NCBI GenBank assembly: GCA_030378125.1
Contig: JAUCGN010000059.1
Span: 1-9,565, forward strand
DNA: 9,565 bases
Origin: Thiotrichales bacterium HSG1
GTDB taxonomy: Bacteria; Pseudomonadota; Gammaproteobacteria; Beggiatoales; Beggiatoaceae
Direction: 5' to 3'
Positions 1-7,557 of the stretch are shown here, in pieces. The notes below the pieces were generated by a model. The model was not told the origin of the DNA. It did no database searches and was given only the letters and a program-made list of their open reading frames with translations. The position numbers and the translations under genes are program-made. The stretch's first letter is position 1; every line of letters starts with the position of its first letter.

Positions 1-2586
1 GATGAAATGGCAAAATTGGCTGATGTTAAGTCATTACAACAAATTATTGACATTGTAAATGTATTTCGTCAAAAAGAACGTAATTTTTTAACATTATCAC
101 CTAATGAAAATTCACAACAAATGATAGACATAAGTCATGAGAGTTTACTTTATCATTGGGATGATTTAAAAAAATGGACAGAGGATGAAGCAGAACGTGC
201 GAATGTTTATCGTCATTTGGAAAATACTGCTATTCTTTGGGAAAAAGATGAGGCTACTTTATGGAATGATCCTACAGATATAAATAATATTCGCCGTCTT
301 TTAGAAAAATTAACTTCACAAAAACTTCCTGATTTAACAAATATTGAACAATGGCGTACCTGTTACAAACAAGTGGCTCCATGGGCTAAACGTTATGGTA
401 AAGATAAAGGTATATATTTTCGGCTTGCTATACGTTTTTTGGTAAAAAGTGATATTGAACGACAGCAAAAAGAAAGAGAAGTATTAAAAGAAATAGAGAA
501 AAAGAAACAAGCTGAGGAAAAAGAAAGAAAAATAAAAGAAGCGGCTAAACAACGTAATTTTAGAATATCTCTTGTGGCAATTGTAATATTATGTGTATCT
601 GTTATTGGGATATATGTAGAACGCAATAAAGCCATTCAACAAGAACAGATCGCTATACAAATAAAACTAGATTCACAACTCAATAATATTGCATGGTTAG
701 CCAAATTTAATGATTACCAAGCTGCCAAAATTGTGTTAAAGGAAATCAGTAAAGAAAAGCTTCTTACTTTACAGCAAAATACTTACAATTTATTAAGTTG
801 GTTCAATAATTTAATGAGTAGTGATGCAGAATATATCTATGAAGGAGCCGAAGCTGCATTATACTCAGTTGCAATTAATAATAGCTATTTAGCAGTTGCC
901 GGAGAAAATGGAACCGTAGCATTATTTGATGTAAATACAGGTAAGTTATTACAACGTTTATATGGACATGAAGGCCATGTTAAAGCTGTAGTTTTTCATC
1001 CACAAGGTAAATGGTTGGCAAGTGCTGGATATGATAAACAGATTATTGTGTGGTCATTGGCTGATTATGAAAAACTTAAAGAATTAAAAACTCCTGATAA
1101 AGTTTGGGTATTAGCAGCAAGTCCTGATGGTAATTATATAGCAAGTGGTGGTAAAGATAATAATGTTATTTTGTGGAATTTAGCAACTGATTCTGAACTT
1201 GTTTTAGCAGAACATAAAGATGATATAAGAGGATTAGCCTTTAGTTCTAATGGTAAATTGGCTAGTGCTTCTGATGATAAGACAGTTCGGTTATGGGATA
1301 TTGAAACTAAAGAGGAATTACATGTATTAACTGATAATTTCATGAATGGAGTTAATACGGTTGCTTTTAGTCCTGATAATAAATTTTTAGCCAGTGGTAG
1401 TGAAGATGCAATAATACGCTTATGGGAAGCAAATTCTGGTAAACCAAAACAGTTATTAAATGGACATAAAAAGAGTATATCTGGACTAAAGTTTTCTACT
1501 GATGGACGTTATATAATATCTGCCAGTGATGACTCAACTTTAAGAGTTTGGGATGTTAATTCTGGTACAACTGTACAAGTGTTGCAAGGACATACTGCTA
1601 ATATAAATGACGTGGTTATTTCTCCAGCAGGTAAAATATTCAGTGTAAGTAATGATGCTACCATTAGACGTTGGAATTTACCTTACCAGCAAGATATAGA
1701 ATTTACCAATAAACCACTTTCTACTGCGATTGCTCCAGATGGTAATAGTGTTGCAGTTGGATTTACAGATGGTATGTTGCGTTTATATTCTTTACCAGAA
1801 ACAAAATTACTATGGGAAACAACGGCACATACTGATGAATTGAGACGTATTGCTTTCAATCAAGATAGTTCCTTATTAGCAACTGCAAGTGCTGACAAAA
1901 CAGCTAAATTATGGCAAAATGGCAAATTATTACAAACTTTTATTGGCCATGAAAAAACAATAAATTCAATTGCCTTTACATCTGATAATAAAACTCTTGC
2001 TACCGCTAGTTTTGATGGGCTAGTTGGTTTATTTACTATTGGTACAGAACAGAAAAGTTTTTATAAACCATATGATGGCAAAGATGTTAATTCTATTGAT
2101 GTGAATGGTATTAATTTACTTATTACTGGTGATAATGATGTTAGTCTATGGAACCTTGATAAAGAGCTATTGCTAGAAAAACATTTTGATACTAAATTAA
2201 TTTGGTCGGCATTGAGTTCTGATGGTAAAAAAATTGCCACTGTTGGGCGAGATCAGTTGGTACATGTTTATTCAACCACAGATAAATCTATTGAACCTAC
2301 TACTTTAAAAGGGCATGAAAACACAGTATATCGAGCTATTTTTAGCACCAATGGTCAACAAATTGCAACAGTTAGTTCTGATGCTACTTTACGAATGTGG
2401 GATTTGCGTTATGATATGGAATTATTCAGCTTACGCCTACCAACCAATAGTGGCAGACCGGTTCCATTAAAAGATTTTAATTTTCGATGTTATCCAAAGG
2501 GAAATTGTTGGATATCAGTGCCATTAATTGAGAGTAATAAATTGATGTTGTATCAGTTAGAAAATATTTATGAAAATATACAATAA
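1..2586 (+). CDS. STAND-family NTPase (nSTAND1-like) with transmembrane helix and C-terminal WD40 double propeller, 5'-truncated
   Basis: The reading frame is open to base 1 (codons GAT GAA before the first ATG at 7), so the gene starts upstream and its P-loop NTPase core is not visible. Numbering residues from the ATG at 7: residues 1-150 match the end of the NTPase/winged-helix module of nSTAND1-WD40 proteins, including an FRxxxRxFL-like stretch (20-28), the family hallmark IDISHESLLYHW (40-51) and the WAKRY motif (126-130). Residues 150-183 are a highly charged, probably coiled-coil helix, and 186-204 form one hydrophobic membrane span. From 281 to 850 there are WD repeats. Basic residues before the span predict a cytoplasmic NTPase and a periplasmic propeller. 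STAND proteins are known to act as ligand-triggered, oligomerising signalling switches; the ligand and output here are unknown. It probably heads an operon with the two genes downstream, the next start being 24 bases away. The family call is firm; the function is not. Confidence 0.9.
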   Translation, partial: DEMAKLADVKSLQQIIDIVNVFRQKERNFLTLSPNENSQQMIDISHESLLYHWDDLKKWTEDEAERANVYRHLENTAILWEKDEATLWNDPTDINNIRRLLEKLTSQKLPDLTNIEQWRTCYKQVAPWAKRYGKDKGIYFRLAIRFLVKSDIERQQKEREVLKEIEKKKQAEEKERKIKEAAKQRNFRISLVAIVILCVSVIGIYVERNKAIQQEQIAIQIKLDSQLNNIAWLAKFNDYQAAKIVLKEISKEKLLTLQQNTYNLLSWFNNLMSSDAEYIYEGAEAALYSVAINNSYLAVAGENGTVALFDVNTGKLLQRLYGHEGHVKAVVFHPQGKWLASAGYDKQIIVWSLADYEKLKELKTPDKVWVLAASPDGNYIASGGKDNNVILWNLATDSELVLAEHKDDIRGLAFSSNGKLASASDDKTVRLWDIETKEELHVLTDNFMNGVNTVAFSPDNKFLASGSEDAIIRLWEANSGKPKQLLNGHKKSISGLKFSTDGRYIISASDDSTLRVWDVNSGTTVQVLQGHTANINDVVISPAGKIFSVSNDATIRRWNLPYQQDIEFTNKPLSTAIAPDGNSVAVGFTDGMLRLYSLPETKLLWETTAHTDELRRIAFNQDSSLLATASADKTAKLWQNGKLLQTFIGHEKTINSIAFTSDNKTLATASFDGLVGLFTIGTEQKSFYKPYDGKDVNSIDVNGINLLITGDNDVSLWNLDKELLLEKHFDTKLIWSALSSDGKKIATVGRDQLVHVYSTTDKSIEPTTLKGHENTVYRAIFSTNGQQIATVSSDATLRMWDLRYDMELFSLRLPTNSGRPVPLKDFNFRCYPKGNCWISVPLIESNKLMLYQLENIYENIQ
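847..2556 (+). repeat. Tandem WD40 repeats, about 14 blades (two seven-bladed propellers)
   Basis: Coding repeats of about 30-43 residues, most ending in [LV]W-[DN]-[LV]-like motifs and several beginning with GH. Using residue numbers from the ATG at base 7, approximate blades are 281-309, 320-350, 363-391, 402-432, 443-474, 486-517, 528-558, 567-596, 607-637, 647-677, 690-717, 727-756, 769-800 and a degenerate one at 808-850. Clear GH-to-WD units are seen at 486-517 and 769-800. Thirteen are convincing and the last is weak; fourteen would make two complete seven-bladed propellers. The units differ strongly in protein sequence, so this is an old duplication and not a recently amplified array. 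WD propellers are protein-interaction or ligand-binding platforms. Confidence 0.85.
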
Positions 2587-2610
2587 AACAACCACGGCAA
2601 TAAACTATTC

Positions 2611-2853
2611 ATGCCATTTAACATGCTTATTTTTACAATTATTTTAATAGGATTGTTACTACCAAAAATTTTACAAAAGAAATTAATTTGTTATGTCATT
2701 TTTTTGGTGTTGTTTGGTGGGATGGGATTAATTGCAATACCTGTTAATAATGTTTATTGTGCAGAATTATCAAGTAAAGATTTGAAATTAATAAAAACTC
2801 AAAAAGAACAAGACTGCGATCCAGATGATAAGGACTGCAATACAGAAAAATAA
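2611..2853 (+). CDS. Small hypothetical membrane or secreted protein (80 residues)
   Basis: I do not recognise a family. There are two hydrophobic stretches, residues 4-18 and 25-45, separated by a short basic linker (KILQKK). The second stretch ends in VYCA followed by ELSS, which resembles a signal-peptidase I site, so the product may be a two-span membrane protein or may release a tail of about 29 residues. The tail is polar and carries an acidic, cysteine-containing motif, DCDPDDKDC (68-76), with Cys69 and Cys76; it could bind a metal or form a disulfide, but that is speculative. The start is uncertain: no Shine-Dalgarno sequence precedes ATG 2611, and ATG 2623 is in frame. Support for it being a real gene comes from its snug fit between two large same-strand genes (24 and 14 bases) and the coherent membrane-plus-polar-tail architecture. 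Confidence 0.6.
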   Translation: MPFNMLIFTIILIGLLLPKILQKKLICYVIFLVLFGGMGLIAIPVNNVYCAELSSKDLKLIKTQKEQDCDPDDKDCNTEK

Positions 2854-2867
2854 ATAATTATACTATT

Positions 2868-5800
2868 ATGATTACCATTCCTAATTACCAGATTACTAAA
2901 ATAATTCATAAAAGCAAAACCACAATAGTTTATCGTGGAACTAGAAATAGTGATAATTTTCCTATCATTATTAAAATGTCTAATAAAGAATATTCTGATT
3001 ATGTTGACATGGAAAATTATAAAAAAGAATATGATATTATTCGTGGTTTGAATAAAGATGATGTTGGAAATATTATTGAAACCTGTGATTTTGGAGAATA
3101 TAAAAACAAACTTTTTATTGTATTAGAGGACATTGGAGGTAAACCCCTAACAGAATGCTTTACTAAACCTCTTGAAATGGAAGAATTTTTTCCTGTTGCT
3201 ATTCGGCTTGCTAATATTTTAAGTGAAATGCATAAAACTGAAAAAGGTAAAATTGAAGTTAAAGAGAAAATTGGAGTTATTCATAAAGATATTAATCCAA
3301 ATAATATTATCTTTAATGCCCAAACAAAACAGTTAAGGCTTATTGACTTTGGTATAGCAATAACTGAGTCTCGTGAAAATCCCATCCTAAGAAAACCAAC
3401 TCAATTAGAAGGAACATTAGCCTTTATTTCACCGGAGCAAACCGGACGTATTAATTGTATGTTGGATTGTCGTACTGATTTTTACAGCTTAGGAGTAACT
3501 TTTTATTGGTTGTTGACTAATCAATTACCTTTTGAAACCACAGATGATATGGAATTAATCCATTGTCATATTGCTAAAATGCCAAGATCACCACGTCACT
3601 TAAATGCTAATATTTATCATATTGTTTCGGATATTGTGATGAAATTATTGAAAAAATCTGTAGATGAACGTTATCGGTGTGGAGGGGGGTTGGGAACAGA
3701 CTTACAAAAATGTTGGTTTGCCTTAAATAATGAAAGTAAAATAACTCCTTTTGTATTGGGAGAAAAAGATATTCCAGAGAAATTTTTCTTACCTTTGAAA
3801 TTATATGGACGTGAACGTGAAATAAAATCATTACAAAAAGCTGTTGACGAAACTAGTACAGGAAAAACCGAAATGATATTAATAACCGGTGAGGCTGGTG
3901 TTGGTAAATCTGTGTTAGTTAAAGAAATTCATAAATCAATTGTAGAAAAACATGGCTATTTAATTTCTGGTAAAGCTGATCAACAACAACACAATACCCC
4001 CTATGCTATTTTCATTAATGCGTTTGCTGACTTAGCACGTCAATTACTCAGTGAAAATGATGAACAAATACGAAAATGGCGAGACAAAATTTTACAAACA
4101 GTTGATTCCTATAATATGCAGCTTATTATTGAAATGATTCCAGGAATAAAACTAATTGTTGGTGATAAACAACCTCAAGAAATTAATTTTGCAACAAGTT
4201 TATTAGGAATGGCATCTCAAAATCGTTTTAACCAAATATTTAAACAATTCATTAAAATATTTATACCACCCGGACAAATGCTTGCAATATTTTTGGATGA
4301 TTTACAATGGGCTGACAGTGCCAGTTTAAGATTAATACAATTTTTGACGGAATCAGAAGACATTCAAGCATTATTTTTAATCGCAGCTTACCGAGATAAA
4401 GAAATTAATGCCAATAATTCACTAAGTATAAAATTAAAAGATATTGAAAAATATAAAAAAATAGATATTACGAAGATTTCATTATCATCTTTGAAATTAG
4501 AACATACCAATCAACTAATTGCTGATATGCTATATTGTAATTTAGGAAAAGCCAAACCTTTAGGCCAATTAGTTCATATAAAAACAAAAGGTAATCCATT
4601 GTTTATCCATGAATTTTTAAATTTATTATATACAAAGGAATTTTTAAAATTTGAACATGGTAATTGGGAATATGATTTAAAACGAATTAACGGTGAAGGT
4701 TTTACTAACAACAATATAATCGAATTATTGGTTAATAGTATTAAAACATTATCTTCTGAAACACAAGAAATATTAAAGCTTGCAGCTTGTATAGGTAATC
4801 AGTTTTCTCCTGATATTTTACAAAAAATTTCAGATAAAACATTACCAGAAGTCAAAACAAATTTATTTGAGGCAATCAGAAAAGATTTGCTAACTACTAT
4901 CTTTAAACCTGATCAATTAGTTAATGATAATACAACAAGTTATAATTTTTTAGAAAACTATGCTTTTATTCATGATCGTATTCGGCAGGCTTTCTATTCT
5001 ATTATTTCTGATGAACAAAAACCAGAATATCATTTAAAAATTGGTCGATCATTAAAAGTTGGACAATCTGATGAAAAAATAGAAAATAATATTTTTGATA
5101 TTGTTTACCATTTTGGTATGGGAAAAAGCTTAATTACCAGCAAAGAAGAACGAAATGAACTAGCAAAACTTAATCTTTTAGCTGGTCAAAAAGCTAATAC
5201 GTCACTTGCTTATAGGCTAGCATTTAACTACTTTAAAACAGGAATTGAGTTATTAAGTAAGGACAGTTGGCAGACAAAACCTAATTTAACATTAAAATTG
5301 TATGAAGAATCAGCTAATGCCGCTTATCTTAAAGGCCAGTTTGAACAAATGGAGCAATGGATTGAGATAGTATTAATACAACCTGAAGTAGAGGTATTAG
5401 ACAAAATAACAGTTTATGAAATCAGAATTCAAGCATATCAGGCACAAGAAAAATCAGAACAAGCTCTTAAAACTGGATTAGAAATATTAGGACTTCTTGG
5501 GATAGAATTTCAAAATATTCCTAGCTTGCCAAATAAATTTCATTTGTGGAAAAGATTATTAAAACTCAAATTTGCATTGTCTGGTAAAAAATACGATGAC
5601 TTACTTAATTTACCAAAAATGACAGAACCACGTTATATAGCTGCTATGCGTATTATGTCTAAAATAACAATCGCAGCTTATTTCACAAAACCTAAACTGT
5701 TTCCATTGCTCGTATTTGAACAAATTGTTTTATCAGCTAAGTATGGTATGAGCAAACATTCTATTCTTGCTTATGCTTGGTATGGAAAACTTCTTTGTGA

Positions 5801-7451
5801 AACAGGAAAAATTGATGCAGGGTATAATCTTGGGAAAACTGTTATAAAGTTATTAGAACAATCTGATTATAAAGAAGAACTAAAAGCTGAAATATTTTTT
5901 ATATTTAATAATTTTGTAGTACATTGGAAACAACATACGAAAAAAACGTTAAAATACCTATTAGAAGCTTATGAAAGTGGTAAAAAAACTGGAGATTTAG
6001 AATTTGGTGGTTATTCAGGTGTGGTGTATTCCTTTAATTCGTTTATAACTGGAGAAAAAAACTTAGTAGAGCTTGAAAAAGAAATGTATCTTTATGGTAA
6101 GAAATTTAAGCAACTTAACCAAACAAGACATCTACAGTTTAACGGATTATACAGACAGAATCTTTTAAATTTAATAAATTTTTCCAAAAAACCAGAAGTT
6201 TTAATTGGTGAAGCGTATGATGAAACAGAAAGATTATCAACTGTTTGGAAGTCAAATGACAAAAATGCTAAGTGTAGATTTTATATTACCAAACTCAGAC
6301 TTTGTTATTTGTTTTATGAATATGGATCGGCAGCTAAAAATGCAAATAAAGCAAAAGAAAATCTAAAAAGTGTTGGTGGATTACCATCTATACCAATATT
6401 TTATTTTTATGACTCCTTAACAAAATTATCTCTATGTCATAATGTATCTAAATATGTCAAATTGCAATATTTAGCAAAAGTCTGGTTAAATCAAAGAAAA
6501 ATGAAAAAATGGGCATATCATGCTCCTATGAATTATCAACATAAGTATGATTTAGTAGAAGCAGAAATATGTCGTATTAAAGGTAAAGTTGAAAAAGCTA
6601 TGTACCTATATGATAGAGCCATTGATTCTGCAAGAGCAAATGGATATGTCAATGAAGAAGCATTATCCTATGAATTAGCAGCTAATTTCTATTTTAGTAT
6701 CAAGAAAGATAAAATTGCTCAAGTTTATTTGCAAGATGCTCACTATGCTTATAAGTGTTGGGGTGCTGAAGCTAAAGTTAAACATTTAGAAAAATGCCAC
6801 CATAAATTTTTTGATAACCCAAAACCAGCCCTATGTCCAACTAGTTTTTCTTCTACAAATTTTCATCCACAAATGATGTTAGATTTAAAAAGCTTGTATC
6901 GAACTTCACAAATAATAATGGATGAAACTGATCTTGGTAATTTGCTTAAAAGGTTAATGAAAACAATCTTAGTAAATACTGGAGCAGAACGAGGAATTCT
7001 CTTTTTGGAAAGAAATGACCAACTATTCATTGAAGCTGAAATGGCGGATAACATGGACGAGGCAATCTTATTACAATCCATTCCACAATGGTCAGAAAAA
7101 GGTTATCAAATACCGTTTCCAAATACCTTAATTAATCGTGTAAAACACACTAAAGAAACTATTGTACTGGACGATGCCGCCAAAACAGGCCAATTTATTG
7201 ATGATCAATATATTGTGGAATATAAAGTAAAGTCTGTACTATGTGTGCCGTTAATATCTCAAACTCAACTAGCCGGAATTTTATACCTAGAAAACAATCT
7301 TATTTCCAAAGCTTTCACCACCGAACGAATACAAACCCTAAAAATCCTCTCGGCTCAAATAGTAATGGCGATAAAAAACGCCCTCGCTCAACAAGAAATT
7401 TTGGATATAAAAATCGCCCACAAAAAAGAAATAGCAGATTTATCAAAATAA
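2868..7451 (+). CDS. Multidomain serine/threonine protein kinase - AAA ATPase - helical repeat - GAF signalling protein
   Basis: This 1527-residue protein matches the first part of the 'trifunctional' kinase/ATP-binding/sensor family. Kinase domain, about 5-290: likely ATP-binding Lys36, helix-C Glu54, catalytic loop HKDINPNN (139-146, Asp141), DFG at 160-162, SPE at 188-190 in place of APE. ATPase, about 310-600: starts at the YGRERE motif (313-318), Walker A GEAGVGKS (341-348), Walker B with Asp477-Asp478 followed by LQWAD. About 700-1310 is helical and resembles TPR-like repeats. GAF domain, about 1350-1505, with the family motifs VLDDAA (1433-1438) and GILYLENN (1470-1477). The protein stops 22 residues after the GAF domain in a short charged helix; most relatives continue into a histidine kinase or another output domain. 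The start fits the family, whose kinases begin almost directly with an xxPxYxI motif. No Shine-Dalgarno is visible. It is probably cytoplasmic and co-transcribed with the two upstream genes. Substrates and the GAF ligand are unknown. Confidence 0.94.
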   Translation: MITIPNYQITKIIHKSKTTIVYRGTRNSDNFPIIIKMSNKEYSDYVDMENYKKEYDIIRGLNKDDVGNIIETCDFGEYKNKLFIVLEDIGGKPLTECFTKPLEMEEFFPVAIRLANILSEMHKTEKGKIEVKEKIGVIHKDINPNNIIFNAQTKQLRLIDFGIAITESRENPILRKPTQLEGTLAFISPEQTGRINCMLDCRTDFYSLGVTFYWLLTNQLPFETTDDMELIHCHIAKMPRSPRHLNANIYHIVSDIVMKLLKKSVDERYRCGGGLGTDLQKCWFALNNESKITPFVLGEKDIPEKFFLPLKLYGREREIKSLQKAVDETSTGKTEMILITGEAGVGKSVLVKEIHKSIVEKHGYLISGKADQQQHNTPYAIFINAFADLARQLLSENDEQIRKWRDKILQTVDSYNMQLIIEMIPGIKLIVGDKQPQEINFATSLLGMASQNRFNQIFKQFIKIFIPPGQMLAIFLDDLQWADSASLRLIQFLTESEDIQALFLIAAYRDKEINANNSLSIKLKDIEKYKKIDITKISLSSLKLEHTNQLIADMLYCNLGKAKPLGQLVHIKTKGNPLFIHEFLNLLYTKEFLKFEHGNWEYDLKRINGEGFTNNNIIELLVNSIKTLSSETQEILKLAACIGNQFSPDILQKISDKTLPEVKTNLFEAIRKDLLTTIFKPDQLVNDNTTSYNFLENYAFIHDRIRQAFYSIISDEQKPEYHLKIGRSLKVGQSDEKIENNIFDIVYHFGMGKSLITSKEERNELAKLNLLAGQKANTSLAYRLAFNYFKTGIELLSKDSWQTKPNLTLKLYEESANAAYLKGQFEQMEQWIEIVLIQPEVEVLDKITVYEIRIQAYQAQEKSEQALKTGLEILGLLGIEFQNIPSLPNKFHLWKRLLKLKFALSGKKYDDLLNLPKMTEPRYIAAMRIMSKITIAAYFTKPKLFPLLVFEQIVLSAKYGMSKHSILAYAWYGKLLCETGKIDAGYNLGKTVIKLLEQSDYKEELKAEIFFIFNNFVVHWKQHTKKTLKYLLEAYESGKKTGDLEFGGYSGVVYSFNSFITGEKNLVELEKEMYLYGKKFKQLNQTRHLQFNGLYRQNLLNLINFSKKPEVLIGEAYDETERLSTVWKSNDKNAKCRFYITKLRLCYLFYEYGSAAKNANKAKENLKSVGGLPSIPIFYFYDSLTKLSLCHNVSKYVKLQYLAKVWLNQRKMKKWAYHAPMNYQHKYDLVEAEICRIKGKVEKAMYLYDRAIDSARANGYVNEEALSYELAANFYFSIKKDKIAQVYLQDAHYAYKCWGAEAKVKHLEKCHHKFFDNPKPALCPTSFSSTNFHPQMMLDLKSLYRTSQIIMDETDLGNLLKRLMKTILVNTGAERGILFLERNDQLFIEAEMADNMDEAILLQSIPQWSEKGYQIPFPNTLINRVKHTKETIVLDDAAKTGQFIDDQYIVEYKVKSVLCVPLISQTQLAGILYLENNLISKAFTTERIQTLKILSAQIVMAIKNALAQQEILDIKIAHKKEIADLSK

Positions 7452-7478
7452 TTAAGTAATACAACAAGCTAACCAGAC

Positions 7479-7509
7479 AAATTTACCTTCCTATTGAGGT
7501 TAATTTTTT
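7479..7509 (+). terminator. Possible weak rho-independent terminator after the kinase gene
   Basis: AAATTTACCT (7479-7488) can pair with AGGTTAATTT (7497-7506) with one T-T mismatch, leaving an 8-base loop (7489-7496), and six Ts follow from 7504 to 7509. It lies 27 bases after the kinase stop codon, in the 106-base gap between convergent genes. The stem is AT-rich, with only two G-C pairs, so termination may be inefficient. On the opposite strand the same stem is not followed by a T-run, so it would not obviously stop transcripts from comEC. A separate T9 tract at 7527-7535 has no good hairpin before it. Confidence 0.42.
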
Positions 7510-7557
7510 AGATCCATTATTTTAACTTTTTTTTTGCTGTTTTCGTAATTGACAATC

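Noticed and set aside
393..635. Antisense open frame opposite the STAND coiled-coil and membrane region
   Set aside because: Its Ser/Phe-rich product is the mirror image of the Lys/Glu-rich helix on the coding strand; similar shadows occur at 1134-1343, 3607-3831 and 6863-7081.
847..2556. WD repeats as a recently expanded, recombining repeat array
   Set aside because: The units are strongly diverged in sequence and length, unlike arrays with near-identical repeats.
7..2586. The STAND/WD40 gene taken as complete from the ATG at 7
   Set aside because: The frame is open to base 1, the visible N-terminus begins inside a winged-helix-like module, and the P-loop that defines the family is missing.
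3282..3305. Catalytic loop HKDINPNN lacking the canonical lysine two residues after the Asp, suggesting a pseudokinase
   Set aside because: Proteins of this kinase-ATPase-GAF family commonly read HKDINPSN here, and the catalytic Asp, the Asn, and the DFG motif are intact.
7241..7459. Overlapping forward open frame of 72 codons at the end of the kinase gene
   Set aside because: It lies within the well-conserved GAF coding frame, its product is low-complexity and Asn/Arg/Lys-rich, and it resembles no domain.
7527..7535. T9 tract as the main terminator of the kinase gene
   Set aside because: No stable inverted repeat lies directly upstream; the hairpin at 7479-7506 with its own T-run is the better candidate.
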